Positions 17,362-26,556 are shown, counted from the first letter of the stretch. The stretch: DNA of 64,000 nt from Mesorhizobium_B sp963522145 (GCA_963522145.1 CAUQXI010000001.1:186001-250000); one strand, 5' to 3'. Notes: generated by a model not told the origin, from the sequence alone. Program-made: numbers and translations.

Positions 17362-18975
17362 TCAGCGACGCGATGCCAATATTCCCGCCGCGACCTTTTC
17401 CGCCGCCATGATGATCGGCGCGTTTATGTTGCCGCCGATCGGCTCCGGAAAGATCGACGCGTCGACGACCCGCAGGCCGCCCACGCCATGCACGCGGCAT
17501 TCGGCATCGACGACAGCCGTCTCGTCGCCGTCCAACCCCATCTTGCAGGTTCCGGCGGGATGAAAGGAGAGCGAGCAGATCTGGCGCACATACGCGTCGA
17601 TGTCCTGATCGCTGGTCTTGCCCGCGCCCGGCCCGATCTCGGTGCAGTGTTTCGTCAGGACGGACTGGCTGCCGATCTCGCGGAAGAGCTTGATGCCCTC
17701 GCGCATGCGAAGGATGTCGGATTGTGTATTCAATACGCCCTGCTCGATGCGGGGCGCGTCGAACGGATCCGCAGACTTCAGCGACACGTCGCCGCGACCT
17801 TCCGGGCGGCACATGATGGCGCGGGTGAAGAACTTGTCCTCGTAAGGTCTCACGAAGGGGCTGAGATAGGGATGCGCGTCCATCGGCGCGCCGACGAAGA
17901 GAAGTTGCAGGTCCGGCACTGCCTGCTCCGGCGTGCTCTTGACGAAGGCGGTGATGCCGCCCGGCAATTCGGTCGCAAAACCCTTGCCGGAGAGATAAGC
18001 GCGCGTCATGCCGAGTGCTGCCTTGTCGGCGCGCATGTGGCGGTGGAATGGGCCGGGCTTGTGGCGCTTGTAGGCGATCGACGTGCCGTAGTGGTCATGC
18101 AGGTTTCGACCAACACCGGGAAGCTTGACGCGGCATTCAACGTCGAAGCGGTGCAGTTGCTGGGGATCGCCGATGCCCGACAACATCAGGATCTGCGGCG
18201 AGTTGAAAGCTCCGGCGCTGACGATGACTTCCTTGCGGGCGGAAATGTTGTAGCGCTGGCCGCGCCGGATGATGTCGACACCGGTCACGCGATCGCGCTC
18301 GATCCTGAGGCTCGCCACCTGCGCACGGGTAAGTACGGTGAGGTTCCTGCGTTTCAGCGCCGGGCGGATATAACCGGCGACGGTGGAGCAGCGGCGTCCG
18401 TCTCGCAGCGTCAGCTGCATGCGTGAAAAGCCTTCCTGATGCTCGCCATTGTAGTCGTCGATCCAGCCATGGCCTGCGTCCTGCGCAGCCTGCCCGTAGG
18501 CCTCGATCACCTCGTCGGTGTATTTCGACTTGCCCGTCCCGATCGGCCCGCCTCTGCCGCGATAGGGAGAGGGCGCGCCGTCCCAATCCTCCTGCTTGCG
18601 GAAGAAGGGCAGAACGTCGTCATAGGCCCATCCGGACAGGCCGGCACGCTGCATGCGGTCGTAGTCGTCACGATGACCGCGAACATAGGCCATGGTGTTG
18701 ATGGAGGAGGTGCCGCCCATCACTTTGCCGCGCGGGCAGTCGAGCGCTCGGCCGCCAAGCGCTGCCACCGGCTCGCTCGTGTATTTCCAGTTGTGCATGC
18801 CGGCGCGGATCAGCATGCCCCAGCCGATCGGGACGTGGATCAGCGGATTGCGATCCCAGCCGCCGGCCTCCAGCAGCAAGACGGATATCTCCGGATTCTC
18901 GCTCAACCGTGCAGCCATGGCGCAGCCGGCGGAGCCCGCGCCGATGACGACGTAGTCGTAGGATGGATTGGCCAT
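17362..18975 (-). CDS. GMC-family FAD alcohol dehydrogenase/oxidase (choline dehydrogenase-like)
   Basis: The 537-residue flavoprotein belongs to the glucose-methanol-choline family: FAD dinucleotide fold YDYVVIGAGSAGCAMAARLSE at residues 5-25, LLLEAGG, GMC signature 1 PRGKVMGGTSSINTMAYVRGH near 85, signature 2 GAFNSPQILMLSGIGD near 260, and the catalytic His region LSFHPAGTCKMG plus the C-terminal NINAPIIMAAEK. It would oxidise a primary alcohol to an aldehyde. The ATG at 18975 is chosen over 19005 because of CGGAG upstream. Rhizobial pyridoxine 4-oxidase is also a GMC enzyme, so an N-heterocyclic alcohol is possible, but most family members act on aliphatic alcohols. Confidence 0.9.
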   Translation of the reverse strand: MANPSYDYVVIGAGSAGCAMAARLSENPEISVLLLEAGGWDRNPLIHVPIGWGMLIRAGMHNWKYTSEPVAALGGRALDCPRGKVMGGTSSINTMAYVRGHRDDYDRMQRAGLSGWAYDDVLPFFRKQEDWDGAPSPYRGRGGPIGTGKSKYTDEVIEAYGQAAQDAGHGWIDDYNGEHQEGFSRMQLTLRDGRRCSTVAGYIRPALKRRNLTVLTRAQVASLRIERDRVTGVDIIRRGQRYNISARKEVIVSAGAFNSPQILMLSGIGDPQQLHRFDVECRVKLPGVGRNLHDHYGTSIAYKRHKPGPFHRHMRADKAALGMTRAYLSGKGFATELPGGITAFVKSTPEQAVPDLQLLFVGAPMDAHPYLSPFVRPYEDKFFTRAIMCRPEGRGDVSLKSADPFDAPRIEQGVLNTQSDILRMREGIKLFREIGSQSVLTKHCTEIGPGAGKTSDQDIDAYVRQICSLSFHPAGTCKMGLDGDETAVVDAECRVHGVGGLRVVDASIFPEPIGGNINAPIIMAAEKVAAGILASRR

Positions 18976-19113
18976 GTCGGCTCCGATGCGCTGGCGCCGC
19001 GGCATTGACGGGCGTCGGACAGTCTCGTCTCGGTGACTATACCGCCGGCGTAGAGGCTGGAACGCAGGATATTTCGATAGCTATTCGCTTTGGTTATTGC
19101 GCAGACGGCGCGC

Positions 19114-20130
19114 CTAACCGTTATTGCCGATCAGGTTCAGTTCGATGCACACCGTGTTGATGCTGCGAAGCAGCGCCTTGCTGCTTTCCGTCAGCTCTAT
19201 CTCGGCGGCGTGGACGAGGCCGAGCGGGCGTACGAGGTTGGGCAGAAGATTGTGGTTCGACAGACGCTCAAGCGGGATATAGCGAAGGTCGCCGGAGGAC
19301 GTGCTCATCTCCGCCGGATAGGCCGGCATGATGCCGATGAAGTCGGTCTTGCGCGCAACTTCCCGGAGGAAGACCAGCGAATTGCTCTCGATCGGCCGTG
19401 TAGGAACCTCGATCTTTTCCTCCCGGGCGAGCTGCGAGACGCTTTCCCATAAGGGGAGGGCGTCTTCCAGCATCACCCAACGGGAACTCATCAGGTCACG
19501 CAGGGAAATCTCCTTCTGCGTCAACAGTTTGTGTCCGGTACGGACGATCAGTGCGAAGCTGTCGTCGAAGAGCTTCTGGACCTTCAGGTCCGGGCCTTTG
19601 GTACGTTCGTCGAGCACGGTGAAGAGGAGGTCAAGATCGCCGCGATGGAGGTCGACCAACAGTTCCGAGATCGTGCCGCTGCGAACGCGAACCTTGAGGT
19701 CTGGCCGCTTCAGCGCGATGCGCACGACCGCCTTGGGGATGATCTGGTCGAGAATGCCCGGACCCGGCGTGACCCCGAGCGAGACTGAACCGGTCAGCAG
19801 GCCACGGATATGGTCGAGATCATCATTGGCGCGGCGCAGTTCCGCCGTCACGGAGCGTGCGCGACGATAGAAGGATTCCCCAAAAACGGTGAGTTTCACG
19901 CCGCGCGGGCCGCGATCCAGCAGGCGGACGCCCAGTTGCTCCTCGAGCAGTCGCAGGCTCTTGCTGAGCGCGGGCTGGGAGACGTTCAGACGCTTCGAGG
20001 TACGGCTGAGGCTTCCGCTTTCGACGACATCGACGAAACGCTCGAGCTGTTTCTGATCCAATGGTATTCCTAACGGAGATAGCTGGAACGATCTTTGTGC
20101 TGGATGGCTATCGTTTGCAAGACTAATCAT
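19114..20130 (-). CDS. LysR-type transcriptional regulator
   Basis: The 338-residue protein has the LysR winged helix-turn-helix near residues 28-85 (LERFVDVVESGSLSRTSKRLNVSQPALSKSLRLLEEQLGVRLLDRG) and a periplasmic-binding-like effector domain. The start is uncertain, because the family usually begins just before the LDQKQLERF strand, about 24 residues later. It is divergent from the NicX-like gene (start 20197), with only 66 bp between them, the classic arrangement in which a LysR protein controls both itself and the divergent catabolic operon. The effector is probably an intermediate of the ring-cleavage pathway. Confidence 0.9.
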   Translation of the reverse strand: MISLANDSHPAQRSFQLSPLGIPLDQKQLERFVDVVESGSLSRTSKRLNVSQPALSKSLRLLEEQLGVRLLDRGPRGVKLTVFGESFYRRARSVTAELRRANDDLDHIRGLLTGSVSLGVTPGPGILDQIIPKAVVRIALKRPDLKVRVRSGTISELLVDLHRGDLDLLFTVLDERTKGPDLKVQKLFDDSFALIVRTGHKLLTQKEISLRDLMSSRWVMLEDALPLWESVSQLAREEKIEVPTRPIESNSLVFLREVARKTDFIGIMPAYPAEMSTSSGDLRYIPLERLSNHNLLPNLVRPLGLVHAAEIELTESSKALLRSINTVCIELNLIGNNG

Positions 20131-20143
20131 CCAATGTGACCCG

Positions 20144-20158
20144 ACCGCTAGACGCGGT
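20144..20158. promoter_or_regulatory. inverted repeat in the LysR/NicX-like divergent promoter
   Basis: A perfect 5-bp inverted repeat (ACCGC, 5-nt spacer, GCGGT) sits 14 bp upstream of the LysR start and 39 bp upstream of the NicX-like start. A further GCGGTT copy follows at about 20170. The position suits a LysR operator, but the arms are short and chance occurrence cannot be excluded. Confidence 0.4.
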
Positions 20159-20196
20159 TAGATATGCGGTTCACAGCGACTGTCAGGGAGCGCCGT

Positions 20197-21240
20197 ATGA
20201 TCAGGCTGCCGATCGGCCATGAGAGCACCGCAGACATCATTCCGATCTTCCGCGAGGGCTTGAAGCAGTCGAAGGTCGCGGCCGGCGAAACCGTCGTCAT
20301 CTATGCCGACAGCTTCACCAATCCGGTCTATGCCTCCGCCTTCATGGCGGCCGCGCGCGATCTCGGTGCCGAAGCTTTCATCATGACGCAGCCGCTTATC
20401 AATGCGGATGCCTCGAATACGCTCGGCCGTGCCAATCCGCAGCGCCTAATGATCGAGGTGATGAAGCAGGCTGATTTCGTCGTCGATGTCTCGACCGGGG
20501 GCATGCTCTATTCCAACGACCACGAGGCGATCCTCGCCACCGGAACGCGCATCCTGCGCGTCCGTGAGCCGGAGGATGTGTTGATGCGTTTGATGCCGAG
20601 CGCCGTCATCAAGGTCCGCGCCGAGCGCGGCGTCGCCAGATACCAGAAGGCCAACAAGGTTCGCGTGTCCTCACAAGACGGGACGGAACTAGTCATGACC
20701 AAGGGTCGCCGGCCAGCTTCCAACCAATATGGCATGGCGGATTCAAAGGGCCGTTGGGACCACTGGGGAACCGGTCTGGTTTGTACCACCGTCGAGGAGG
20801 AGAGCGTCGAGGGCGTGCTCGTTCTGTCGCCCGGCGATATCCTCTTTCCGTTCGAGCGCTACGTCACCGAGAAGGTGAGCATCCGTTTCGAAAAGGGCGT
20901 CGCCAATCGCATCGAGGGCGGGCGCGAGGCCGTGATGCTGTCGGGTATGCTCGACACACGTGGCGACAACGGCGCGCGCCGCCTGTCGCATGTCGGCTGG
21001 GGCATCGAGCACCGCGGCAACTGGGATACGATGTCGGTGCGCGGCTGGGACAATGCCGGCGGCGTCGAGGCCCGTTCCGTCTACGGCAACGTGCTGCTCG
21101 CCATCGGCGAAAATCGCGACCTGGGCGGCCAGAATCCGTCGCGTCTGCACATAGACATCGCGCTGCGCAACAAGCGGCTGGAGCTCGACGGCGAGCCCAT
21201 TGTCGACTGCTGCAAGTTCATCGACCAATCGGTCGCCTGA
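20197..21240 (+). CDS. NicX-like 2,5-dihydroxypyridine 5,6-dioxygenase / aminopeptidase-T-fold protein
   Basis: The 347-residue protein matches the family of NicX (2,5-dihydroxypyridine 5,6-dioxygenase), a mononuclear-iron enzyme on the M29 aminopeptidase fold. Visible landmarks are VVIYADSFTNPVYASAFMAAARDLGAEAF, ADFVVDVSTGGMLYSNDHE, EGVLVLSPGDILFPFERYV, RLSHVGWGIEHRGNWD with two histidines and Glu, and the C-terminal LHIDIALRNKRLELDGEPIV. The ATG at 20197 is preferred over 20164 because AGGGAG lies 7 nt before it. It is the first gene of a plus-strand operon with a cupin and an aldehyde dehydrogenase. Ring opening of a dihydroxylated pyridine is the leading idea; other substrates remain possible. 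Confidence 0.75.
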   Translation: MIRLPIGHESTADIIPIFREGLKQSKVAAGETVVIYADSFTNPVYASAFMAAARDLGAEAFIMTQPLINADASNTLGRANPQRLMIEVMKQADFVVDVSTGGMLYSNDHEAILATGTRILRVREPEDVLMRLMPSAVIKVRAERGVARYQKANKVRVSSQDGTELVMTKGRRPASNQYGMADSKGRWDHWGTGLVCTTVEEESVEGVLVLSPGDILFPFERYVTEKVSIRFEKGVANRIEGGREAVMLSGMLDTRGDNGARRLSHVGWGIEHRGNWDTMSVRGWDNAGGVEARSVYGNVLLAIGENRDLGGQNPSRLHIDIALRNKRLELDGEPIVDCCKFIDQSVA

Positions 21241-21287
21241 CGATCATTCTTGTACACCAAAGCAAAAAAGCCCAAGGACCCGACCGC

Positions 21288-21794
21288 ATGCCGATCTGCA
21301 TCAATATCGACGACATCAAGGAAGGCCAGAACGTCCTTCAGACACGCGGCGGCGCGATGTCGACCAAGATGGTCTACGGCAACGACTGCAACATGATGAT
21401 CGCTGTACGCGGACCCGGCTACCATTCGCATCCGCACACACATGACGCCGAGCAAATCAACTATGTTACCGAAGGTGAGGTCTGGGTGTTCATCGGCGAG
21501 GACGGCTTTCTGATGAAGGCTGGCGATCTCTGCCGCATCCCGCGCAACGCGGTCCACTGGGCGTGGAACCGCAGCGAGGGCATCGTCACGCTGATCGAGG
21601 TGCACGCACCGGCCTGTGATCCGCTGATCCGCAAGAACGCCGTCGGCCTCTACTACGACAACGAGACTCCGGATTTGTCGACCGCGGTCGACACCGTACG
21701 CTCCGGCTTCGAGGGTGACCCAACGGAAATCGAGGCGCGCGTGCTCGGCGTGACCGTCGAGCAGTTGAAGGCCGAACTGGAAGCCGCCGAATAG
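21288..21794 (+). CDS. small single-domain cupin protein
   Basis: The 168-residue protein holds one cupin barrel. Motif 1 is visible as GYHSHPHTHDAEQINYVTEGEVWVFIGED (metal ligands H-x-H-x(4)-E and a glycine turn) and motif 2 as CRIPRNAVHWAWNRSEG (conserved His). The start at 21288 follows AAGGA with 9-nt spacing. Single-domain cupins act as metal-dependent dioxygenases, isomerases or decarboxylases. It lies between the NicX-like ring-cleavage gene and an aldehyde dehydrogenase, so it may rearrange or decarboxylate the ring-opened product. Specific function unknown. Confidence 0.82.
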   Translation: MPICINIDDIKEGQNVLQTRGGAMSTKMVYGNDCNMMIAVRGPGYHSHPHTHDAEQINYVTEGEVWVFIGEDGFLMKAGDLCRIPRNAVHWAWNRSEGIVTLIEVHAPACDPLIRKNAVGLYYDNETPDLSTAVDTVRSGFEGDPTEIEARVLGVTVEQLKAELEAAE

Positions 21795-21820
21795 GTCGCT
21801 GAACCGGATTGGATGAAGCA

Positions 21821-23281
21821 ATGACGAGCCAGGCGATTAGCGAACCGCTGATGATGTATGCCGGCGGCTACCACAAGGCCGTCAGCGGCGAGACCTACCT
21901 CTCTACCAATCCGGTCGACACCAGCCCGCTGGCGAATATTCCGCTTGGCGACGAACGCGACGCCAAGCTGGCGGTGGATGCCGCCGCGGCCGCGTTCCCA
22001 GCGTGGTCCAACCTGAGCGCGGCTGCTCGCGCCAGGTATCTGCACCGAGTCGCCGATCTGCTCGAACAGCGCCGCAACGACATCGCACTGCTGGTCACAC
22101 GCGAGGAAGGCAAGCCAAGCCACGAGGCACAGGGCGAGTTGCAACTGTCGATCGATTCGCTGCGCTGGTATGCCGAAGAGGCGCGGCGCGCCTACGGCGC
22201 CTGGATCCCCGACCCGGTTGCCAATCGCCGCCTGCTGACCATGCGCCAGCCGGTCGGCGTCTGCGGCGCGATCATCCCATGGAACGTGCCGTGTGGCATG
22301 ATCTTCCGCAAGGCCGCTCCCGCTTTGGCGGCCGGCTGCACCATGGTGCTGAAACCGGCCGAGGCGACCTCGGCGGTCGCGTTGAGGATCGCCGAGGTGT
22401 TCGTCGATGCGGAGCTGCCAGGGGGTGTCTTCAACGTTGTCACCGGCAAGGCGGTCGAAATCGGCAGCGTGCTGCTGACCGACGAGCGCGTGCGCAAGAT
22501 CTCTTTCACGGGATCGACGGAAGTCGGCAAGCTGCTGCTAAAGGGCGCGGCCGACCAGATCAAGCGGACCTCGATGGAACTCGGCGGCAACGCGCCGGTG
22601 ATCATCTTCGACGATTGCAATCTGGACGAGGCGATCCGCGCGGTTTCGATGCTGAAGTTCCTTAATGCGGGACAGGCCTGCATCGGCGCCAACCGTATCT
22701 ATGTGCAGGACGCAATCTACGACGGCGTGGCGCAGGGCATGGTCGAATATGCGCGTGCGCTGAAGGTAGGTGACGCCAGTCAGACAGACGTGAAGATGGG
22801 GCCGCTGGTCGATTTCGATGCGGTCGAAAAGGTCGAGGAACTGGTGGCCGATGCGGTCAGCAAGGGCGCGAAGGTGGAGATCGGCGGCAGCCGGATGCAG
22901 GGCGAGGCTTATGAAAAGGGCTCGTTCTACGCACCGACCGTGCTGACCGATGTGCCCGTTGAGGCGCGGCTGCGCCACGAGGAAATCTTCGGGCCGGTTG
23001 CAGCGCTCTATCGTTTCGAGAGTGAGGCGGAGGTGATCGAGGCGGCGAATGCCGTTCCTTACGGCCTGTCGGCCTATCTCTTCACCGAGAATATGGACCG
23101 CGCCATCCGCGTCGGTGAAAGGCTCGAGACGGGAATGGTCGGCATCAACGACATCCGCATCGGCGCTGCGGAAGCGCCGTTCGGCGGCGTCAAGGCGAGC
23201 GGCATCGGTCGCGAAGGTGGTCGCGAAGGCATTGAGGAGTATCTTGAGACCAAGCTGATGGCGCTGCGCGTCAAGGGGTAG
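21821..23281 (+). CDS. NAD(P)-dependent aldehyde dehydrogenase, succinate-semialdehyde dehydrogenase-like
   Basis: The 486-residue protein is a full-length aldehyde dehydrogenase. The cofactor-binding WNVPCGMIFRKAAPALAAGCTMVLKPAE lies near residue 155, FTGSTEVGK near 230, the general base in MELGGNAPVIIFDD near 250 and the catalytic Cys in FLNAGQACIGANR near 285; the C-terminal PFGGVKASGIGREGG is also present. The spacing resembles GabD (succinate semialdehyde dehydrogenase). An in-frame ATG at 21809 is an alternative start. It ends the NicX-like/cupin operon and would oxidise the aldehyde released after ring opening, perhaps malonate or succinate semialdehyde. Confidence 0.88.
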   Translation: MTSQAISEPLMMYAGGYHKAVSGETYLSTNPVDTSPLANIPLGDERDAKLAVDAAAAAFPAWSNLSAAARARYLHRVADLLEQRRNDIALLVTREEGKPSHEAQGELQLSIDSLRWYAEEARRAYGAWIPDPVANRRLLTMRQPVGVCGAIIPWNVPCGMIFRKAAPALAAGCTMVLKPAEATSAVALRIAEVFVDAELPGGVFNVVTGKAVEIGSVLLTDERVRKISFTGSTEVGKLLLKGAADQIKRTSMELGGNAPVIIFDDCNLDEAIRAVSMLKFLNAGQACIGANRIYVQDAIYDGVAQGMVEYARALKVGDASQTDVKMGPLVDFDAVEKVEELVADAVSKGAKVEIGGSRMQGEAYEKGSFYAPTVLTDVPVEARLRHEEIFGPVAALYRFESEAEVIEAANAVPYGLSAYLFTENMDRAIRVGERLETGMVGINDIRIGAAEAPFGGVKASGIGREGGREGIEEYLETKLMALRVKG

Positions 23282-23964
23282 GCGTGACGATCATAGCCGA
23301 ACGGCCGCTTTCGGGCATGTTGATCGTGTTCTTAACAGCAAAATAGTAGGCGCAAAGCTACCGTTACCACTGAGCGGCAGGAGGGTCGACAAGGGTTAAG
23401 CGCTGTTGTAGCGGCAAGGCATACCCCGCCGCGACACTTGCTCGTGACAAGCGCATCCGGTTGACGCAGGCTATTATTGACAGGGTAGCCGCGGGCCTAG
23501 CCGCATAGTCGATGCTTGCAAGCGGAAGCGCGGTGCACTCCCTGCATTGGCCTTCAGCGTTCTTGGAGTCGATGCGGGCCGCTCGCCCTGGTGTGTTCGG
23601 CTTGCGCTGGGTGAGGCGCTGAGCACGCGCACGATCCTGGGCGGCACTATCGCGTTCGCATCTGTCGTCGCGCATCTGCTCGTTTGTGTCGCCATTAGCA
23701 TCAATGCTGGACTACCTCCGGAACCGGCCCGATCAACGATCGTACTGCATGAGGAGGCGGCAGCTAGTGCATAGAACAAGCCAAGGTGCAGGGCAAAGTG
23801 CGGATCGACTGGCGAGGGTCATATTCGCGGCAAGTGAGGGCATGGATGCAAGCGCTATGTCCAAAGCTGTCGGCTACTTACAGATAGAGGCTCGCCGGGT
23901 ATTGGACGATCGCAGCAGCTGAGAACGGGAGGAGGCTTTCAGACTGGCGTCGTGGTGGCTCCTA
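23282..23964. other. long non-coding stretch between two catabolic blocks
   Basis: This 683-bp stretch separates the aldehyde dehydrogenase and the LuxR-type regulator genes. Apart from the EamA-like remnant at 23547-23774, I see only a short stretch near 23815-23920 reading EGMDASAMSKAVGYLQIEA, which looks protein-like but cannot be assigned. Lower coding quality and gene scars suggest an old recombination or deletion junction. Confidence 0.5.
23547..23774 (+). pseudogene. C-terminal remnant of an EamA/DMT-family permease
   Basis: One frame reads LALGEALSTRTILGGTIAFASVVAHLL, which matches the penultimate loop and last helix of EamA drug/metabolite transporters (usual pattern W.wL.lGE.ps..tliGGaivl.Avv.h). 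No other EamA segments precede it and no start signal is present, so this is probably the decayed tail of a deleted gene. A chance match is possible given the short length. Confidence 0.45.
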
Positions 23965-26556
23965 TCAAAACTTCCTCAGCACGGCTTGTGTGCGACTCTT
24001 GACGCCGAGTTTAGAAAAGAGATTCTTGGTGTGCGACTTAACCGTGTTGATGTTGATGTGAAGCTTGCATGCGATCTCGCTGTTGGAGAGGCCCCAGCGC
24101 ATTAGTTCCAGCACCTGTTCCTCCCGCTGAGTCAATGCGCTTGGAAGCATCTCTGACGCGCCGGCGTCGCGGCGTTTCGCTGATGACGGAGGGAGATGCA
24201 CGGGATCGATGTTGAGGAAGACGTTGAGAAGGTTGCCGAGTTCTGGATGTTGCGGCCTTGCAGAAGCGCTGTCGGCACCTTCGAGGCTTGCGATCAGGCG
24301 CGCGACCTGGAGAGCACTTAAGACACGACCTTCATGGTCGGCTTTTTCTTCAACAGCGCGCAACTTCGCTAGAGCCGCTGCGGTCTGACCGGATTCCATT
24401 ATCGTCCGCGCGTTCGCAACGTTAAACGCATCCCAGACCTGCCAAGCTGATGGGGGAAATCGTCGTTTGGCCTCTGGTACCTGAAGCGACAGACGCTCCC
24501 ATTCGCGGAGTGCTTCGGACCGATCGCCGAGCCGGAAAGCGCGATTAACTCGCTCGATGGCGAGTTGGAATTCGAGGCGGAAGTCCTCGGTCTCATAGGC
24601 TCGGCGGCTGGCACGCACTAGCGCGCTTGTTCCTTTTTCCGAACGGCCGGTAGCATCGTAGACTCGGATCAGACCAATCGTAGCGAAAAGGACCCGTTCG
24701 CAGAGGCCCGAGACCTCGGTGGCGTTTTCGGACGGCAAAGCCCCTACCCAGAGCTGTTCAGCCGTTTCGAATTCACCTCGATCGAACGAGACCAAGCCTA
24801 AAAGCACGGACGGCAGTGCAACCATGTAGGAATGTTCGGCGAAATTATCGCGTGCGATACGCAGTGCATCCTCCGCCACGCCCTTTGCTTCCTGCATTAG
24901 GCCGCGTGCAATATAACACATAGCAGCGATCGAGCGGGAATGCAGGCCGCCCCAATAAACGGCTATCTCGTCATAGATGCCCTTTGCCCGCCAGGTCAGC
25001 TTCTCGGCAAGCGCAAGATCACCGACCTGCAGAGCGAGGTAGCTGTGGATCGAGTCGAGATCGACTTGGCCGAAAGCAAATTGATCGAGTTCGCGACCTC
25101 TGAGATGCTCGATATGGGCGACGCCGCTGGCGATATCACCGCCATATGCACCGATCAGGGCTCGCATCAGGTGCAAACGGCCCTCGATGTCTAACCCTGT
25201 CTCGCGGGCGATAACCGACATGTGGCTCGTTTCGTCCGCAGCGAGCTCCTCGATGGTTCGAAGCGTTTGGTCCGCTTGGGGGAAACGCCGCATGTTGATG
25301 AAGCGCCATACCTGAAGGAACAATAGCAGGGGGCGCTTCTCACGCGCGTCGCGCGGTAGTTGCTGCATCCAACGGGAGAACACCTCGAAACGACCGTGGC
25401 TGAGATAGTCGTAGAGGCAATAGCTTTCGATCATCTCTGCCGCCCAATCGGGACGCTGCGCAAGAAAGGCGTGTCGCACGGCGTCCATGGGTGAGCCGTT
25501 CTTGATGAACCATCGGGCGGCGCGAGAATGCAGTTCGGCAAGATCGGGAACCGCCTCTGCATAAAGACGCCCCAGTAGGAATTCCTGGAACAGATGATGG
25601 TACTTGTACCATCGTTGCGATCCCGGCAGCCTGACCACAAAAAGCTGGACTTCTTCGAGGTATGACAAAACCTCACTGCCATCACTGCGCTCGGTGACAG
25701 CATCGCAGAGACTTGCATTGAGCGCATCAAGGATGGAGGTCATTGTCAGGAAGCGGTAAATCTTCTCTGGCAGGCCGAGGATCACCTCTTCGAGGAAGTA
25801 TTCTGCAAAAGCGCGATGACTGCCGGTCGGCGGGGTGGCAGCAAACGCGCCCGGGATGCGACCGAGCACGAGCGAAGCCAGCCGGAGACCTGCTGCCCAG
25901 CCTTCAGTATAGACGTGCATCTGCCTGCTTTCCTCGGTGGTCAGCGATACACCTGACGCCGCCTGGAAAAAGGCCTCAGTCTCCATCTCGTCAAAAAAGA
26001 GCTCTTCCACCGATACTTCGAGAATCTCGCCGCTGACGCGCAGGCGACCGATCGGGATCGCAGGACGGTTGCGGCTCGCCAGAACGATGGTCAAATTGGG
26101 AATGCGGGCCGCGAAGATGCGATTGATCGTTTCGCCGCCGTCTCCCCGTTCAGCGAGATGATAATCATCAACGAACAGCGCAAGCGACACAGTGGCAGCG
26201 TGTCGCGCCAGCACGGCCACGAGGCGAGCCATGGCGTCCGCCTCGTCGCGGGCCGGCATAGTGACGCCTTGGCTGAAACTTGCCTCGACGGCGAGATTCA
26301 GGCCATCGGCAAACGCGAGCGGGTCGCGGTCAGCCTCGCTGGCGGAATACCAAAGAGTTTTCGCACCGGCATCGACCAGGGCCTCGTGCCACTGCCCAAG
26401 CAGTGTCGTCTTGCCGGAACCGGCGGGGGCATGCACGAGGCAGAGGCGATGTTGCTGGAGCAGGCGTGACAGTGTTGTCAGCCGGGGCCTGTTGATCACG
26501 CCGCGTGAGGCGGGCGGCGATATGTGAAGATTAATGGAGCCTGTTTGCTGCGACAT
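23965..26556 (-). CDS. MalT-type large LuxR family regulator (ATP-binding, LAL)
   Basis: The 863-residue protein has the architecture of MalT/LAL regulators. An N-terminal STAND-type ATPase carries Walker A HAPAGSGKTTLLGQW near residue 45 and Walker B LALFVDDYHL near 125. A long helical repeat (TPR-like) middle follows, with a C-terminal LuxR DNA-binding domain LTQREEQVLELMRWGLSNSEIACKLHININTVKSHTKNLFSKLGVKSR at about 800-850. The ATG at 26556 (MSQQTGS) is preferred over 26598. It is divergent from the amidase/Dpp operon with 146 bp between starts and probably activates that operon on binding an inducer and ATP. Confidence 0.92.
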   Translation of the reverse strand: MSQQTGSINLHISPPASRGVINRPRLTTLSRLLQQHRLCLVHAPAGSGKTTLLGQWHEALVDAGAKTLWYSASEADRDPLAFADGLNLAVEASFSQGVTMPARDEADAMARLVAVLARHAATVSLALFVDDYHLAERGDGGETINRIFAARIPNLTIVLASRNRPAIPIGRLRVSGEILEVSVEELFFDEMETEAFFQAASGVSLTTEESRQMHVYTEGWAAGLRLASLVLGRIPGAFAATPPTGSHRAFAEYFLEEVILGLPEKIYRFLTMTSILDALNASLCDAVTERSDGSEVLSYLEEVQLFVVRLPGSQRWYKYHHLFQEFLLGRLYAEAVPDLAELHSRAARWFIKNGSPMDAVRHAFLAQRPDWAAEMIESYCLYDYLSHGRFEVFSRWMQQLPRDAREKRPLLLFLQVWRFINMRRFPQADQTLRTIEELAADETSHMSVIARETGLDIEGRLHLMRALIGAYGGDIASGVAHIEHLRGRELDQFAFGQVDLDSIHSYLALQVGDLALAEKLTWRAKGIYDEIAVYWGGLHSRSIAAMCYIARGLMQEAKGVAEDALRIARDNFAEHSYMVALPSVLLGLVSFDRGEFETAEQLWVGALPSENATEVSGLCERVLFATIGLIRVYDATGRSEKGTSALVRASRRAYETEDFRLEFQLAIERVNRAFRLGDRSEALREWERLSLQVPEAKRRFPPSAWQVWDAFNVANARTIMESGQTAAALAKLRAVEEKADHEGRVLSALQVARLIASLEGADSASARPQHPELGNLLNVFLNIDPVHLPPSSAKRRDAGASEMLPSALTQREEQVLELMRWGLSNSEIACKLHININTVKSHTKNLFSKLGVKSRTQAVLRKF

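Noticed and set aside
16465..18426. 653-codon plus-strand open frame over the crotonase and GMC genes
   Set aside because: No motif; both covered genes have full family signatures on the minus strand.
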